Source: an uncultured Bacteroidia bacterium (GTDB taxonomy: Bacteria > Bacteroidota > Bacteroidia > Bacteroidales > UBA932). From it: DNA of 7,785 nucleotides. Both the position numbers and the translations under genes were made by a program. A model generated the notes under the pieces. The model did no database searches. It saw only the letters and a list, made by a program, of their open reading frames with translations, and was not told the DNA's origin. The stretch is from NCBI GenBank assembly GCA_902766985.1, contig CACXFP010000241.1, forward strand, positions 1-7,785. The letters are read 5' to 3'. This document shows, piece after piece, positions 7,072 through 7,785 of this stretch (position 1 is the stretch's first letter; each line of letters starts with the position of its first letter).

Positions 7072-7785
7072 ATGAAACGGATCTATATTCTAGCCGCGGC
7101 CTTACTTATGACAGTGGCTGGTTTCGCCCAGGACCGGTTCCTGGGCATGCTGTCCGATCCTTCTACTGAGCTGATGTCGCACGATTTCCGCTATGTCGGC
7201 GAATACGGCGGCTGGCGGTACGGCCTGTACAACGCCGGGTATGCATCCACCTTGGAGCATCCGAAGAACCTCGACATCGATGTCAAACTATGCCGCTGGA
7301 AAACGGACGACGCCGCACACCGCGAAGTCTGCCAGGTCTGGCATACCGGCCAGGGAATCACCGACGATTTCCGGGCGCCCTACGACCCGACCGGAATCAT
7401 CGAGGGGCACGTGCTGCATATCCTGTTCTGCCCGGGCGTAGACGGGCGAAGCGCATATGTCCATGTCCCATATGACCTTAAAAAGAAGCAGTTGGGCAAG
7501 GAAGAAGTCATGACGCTGGACGGTGCGCAGATGACGGTCGCCGGCGTGCTAGACAACTACAAGGCCCGCACCGGCGACGAGATTCCCTGGTTCACGGACG
7601 GGGGAGCCGAGACTGCCTTCGGGATTGGGATGAATGTCGAAATCGTGCGGCACCGGGGCTGGTACTACAGTGTCGTCAGCGCCTATGCACTGGGGTTTAC
7701 CTGCATGGTCGTCCGCTCCCGGGACCTGGTCCGGTGGGAAACGGTCGGCATTCCCGACTTGTCCCATCTCCACATCGGGAACTGC
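7072..7785 (+). CDS. Secreted protein, possible GH43/GH32-like beta-propeller (3' end outside window)
   Basis: An open frame runs to the window edge without a stop, giving 238 residues of a longer protein. From ATG 7072 it begins with a clean signal peptide (MKRIYILAAALLMTVAGFAQ, 1-20), so it is exported. In-frame ATGs at 7042 and 7051 would add 10 or 7 residues ahead of the signal peptide and are less likely. The visible part is rich in predicted beta-strands separated by turns. The block around 187-227 (GMNVEIVRHRGWYYSVVSAY, then SRDLVRWETVG at 216-226) resembles one blade of five-bladed propeller glycosidases of the GH43/GH32 type, where a YY strand is followed by S-x-DL-x-x-W. Catalytic residues cannot be assigned, so an enzyme function is not established; a non-catalytic or sialidase-like propeller is also possible. 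GC is about 60% over 7141-7740, and all 14 Arg codons are CGN, unlike the genes before the terminator. The coding call is strong; the fold call is tentative. Confidence 0.8.
   Translation, partial: MKRIYILAAALLMTVAGFAQDRFLGMLSDPSTELMSHDFRYVGEYGGWRYGLYNAGYASTLEHPKNLDIDVKLCRWKTDDAAHREVCQVWHTGQGITDDFRAPYDPTGIIEGHVLHILFCPGVDGRSAYVHVPYDLKKKQLGKEEVMTLDGAQMTVAGVLDNYKARTGDEIPWFTDGGAETAFGIGMNVEIVRHRGWYYSVVSAYALGFTCMVVRSRDLVRWETVGIPDLSHLHIGNC

Noticed and set aside
7193..7475. Plus-strand open frames starting at 7193 and 7290
   Set aside because: They overlap the last gene in other frames. The frame from 7072 has a signal peptide and stays open to the window edge, while these give low-complexity Arg/Thr/Pro-rich products typical of GC-rich shadows.
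7549..7773. Minus-strand open frame of 74 codons near the right edge
   Set aside because: Antisense to the secreted protein gene, with no domain; long chance frames are expected in this GC-rich stretch.
1..7785. Search for tRNA, rRNA, CRISPR repeats, insertion-sequence ends, phage or toxin-antitoxin genes
   Set aside because: I saw no cloverleaf, regularly spaced repeat, transposase or integrase motif, or terminal inverted repeat; the window is explained by five protein genes and short leaders.

Overview
The window comes from a member of the Bacteroidota, most likely of the order Bacteroidales. The evidence is a SusC/RagA TonB-dependent transporter followed directly by a SusD/RagB lipoprotein, a Bacteroidota-type ECF sigma factor with its FecR-family anti-sigma factor, AT-rich leaders without clear Shine-Dalgarno sites, and a perfect Bacteroides-type -7 promoter element (TATATTTG). 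GC is about 50% in hand-counted lines of the susC and susD homologues, higher than is usual for the Bacteroides fragilis group, so another Bacteroidales lineage is plausible. The species cannot be told from this window.

Layout: 1-63 is a short flank with a 12-nt palindrome. The ECF sigma factor lies on the minus strand (64-639). A divergent promoter region (640-734) separates it from the plus-strand FecR-type anti-sigma gene (735-1733). After a 51-bp leader of about 16% GC come the SusC-like transporter (1785-5096) and, 13 bp later, the SusD-like lipoprotein (5110-6933). A strong hairpin terminator (6965-6997) closes this unit. A further secreted-protein gene starts at about 7072 and runs off the right edge. 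It is clearly richer in GC (about 60%) and uses different codons.

How the genes work together: this is the regulatory and uptake core of a glycan (or similar nutrient) utilisation locus controlled by trans-envelope signalling. The SusD lipoprotein captures substrate at the cell surface, and the SusC barrel imports it using TonB energy. The SusC protein has an extra N-terminal STN signalling domain, so substrate binding can be passed to the periplasmic part of the FecR protein. The FecR protein in turn releases or activates the sigma factor, which is expected to transcribe the susC-susD pair. No recognisable catabolic enzyme lies fully inside the window, so the substrate cannot be assigned. 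The truncated last gene may encode a beta-propeller protein resembling the GH43/GH32 type, but it sits behind a terminator and has a different composition, so it may not belong to the same regulon.

I found no RNA genes, CRISPR arrays, insertion sequences or other mobile elements. The overall arrangement is a known type. The less ordinary points are the divergent sigma/anti-sigma orientation, the compositional break at the terminator, and the unassigned last gene.
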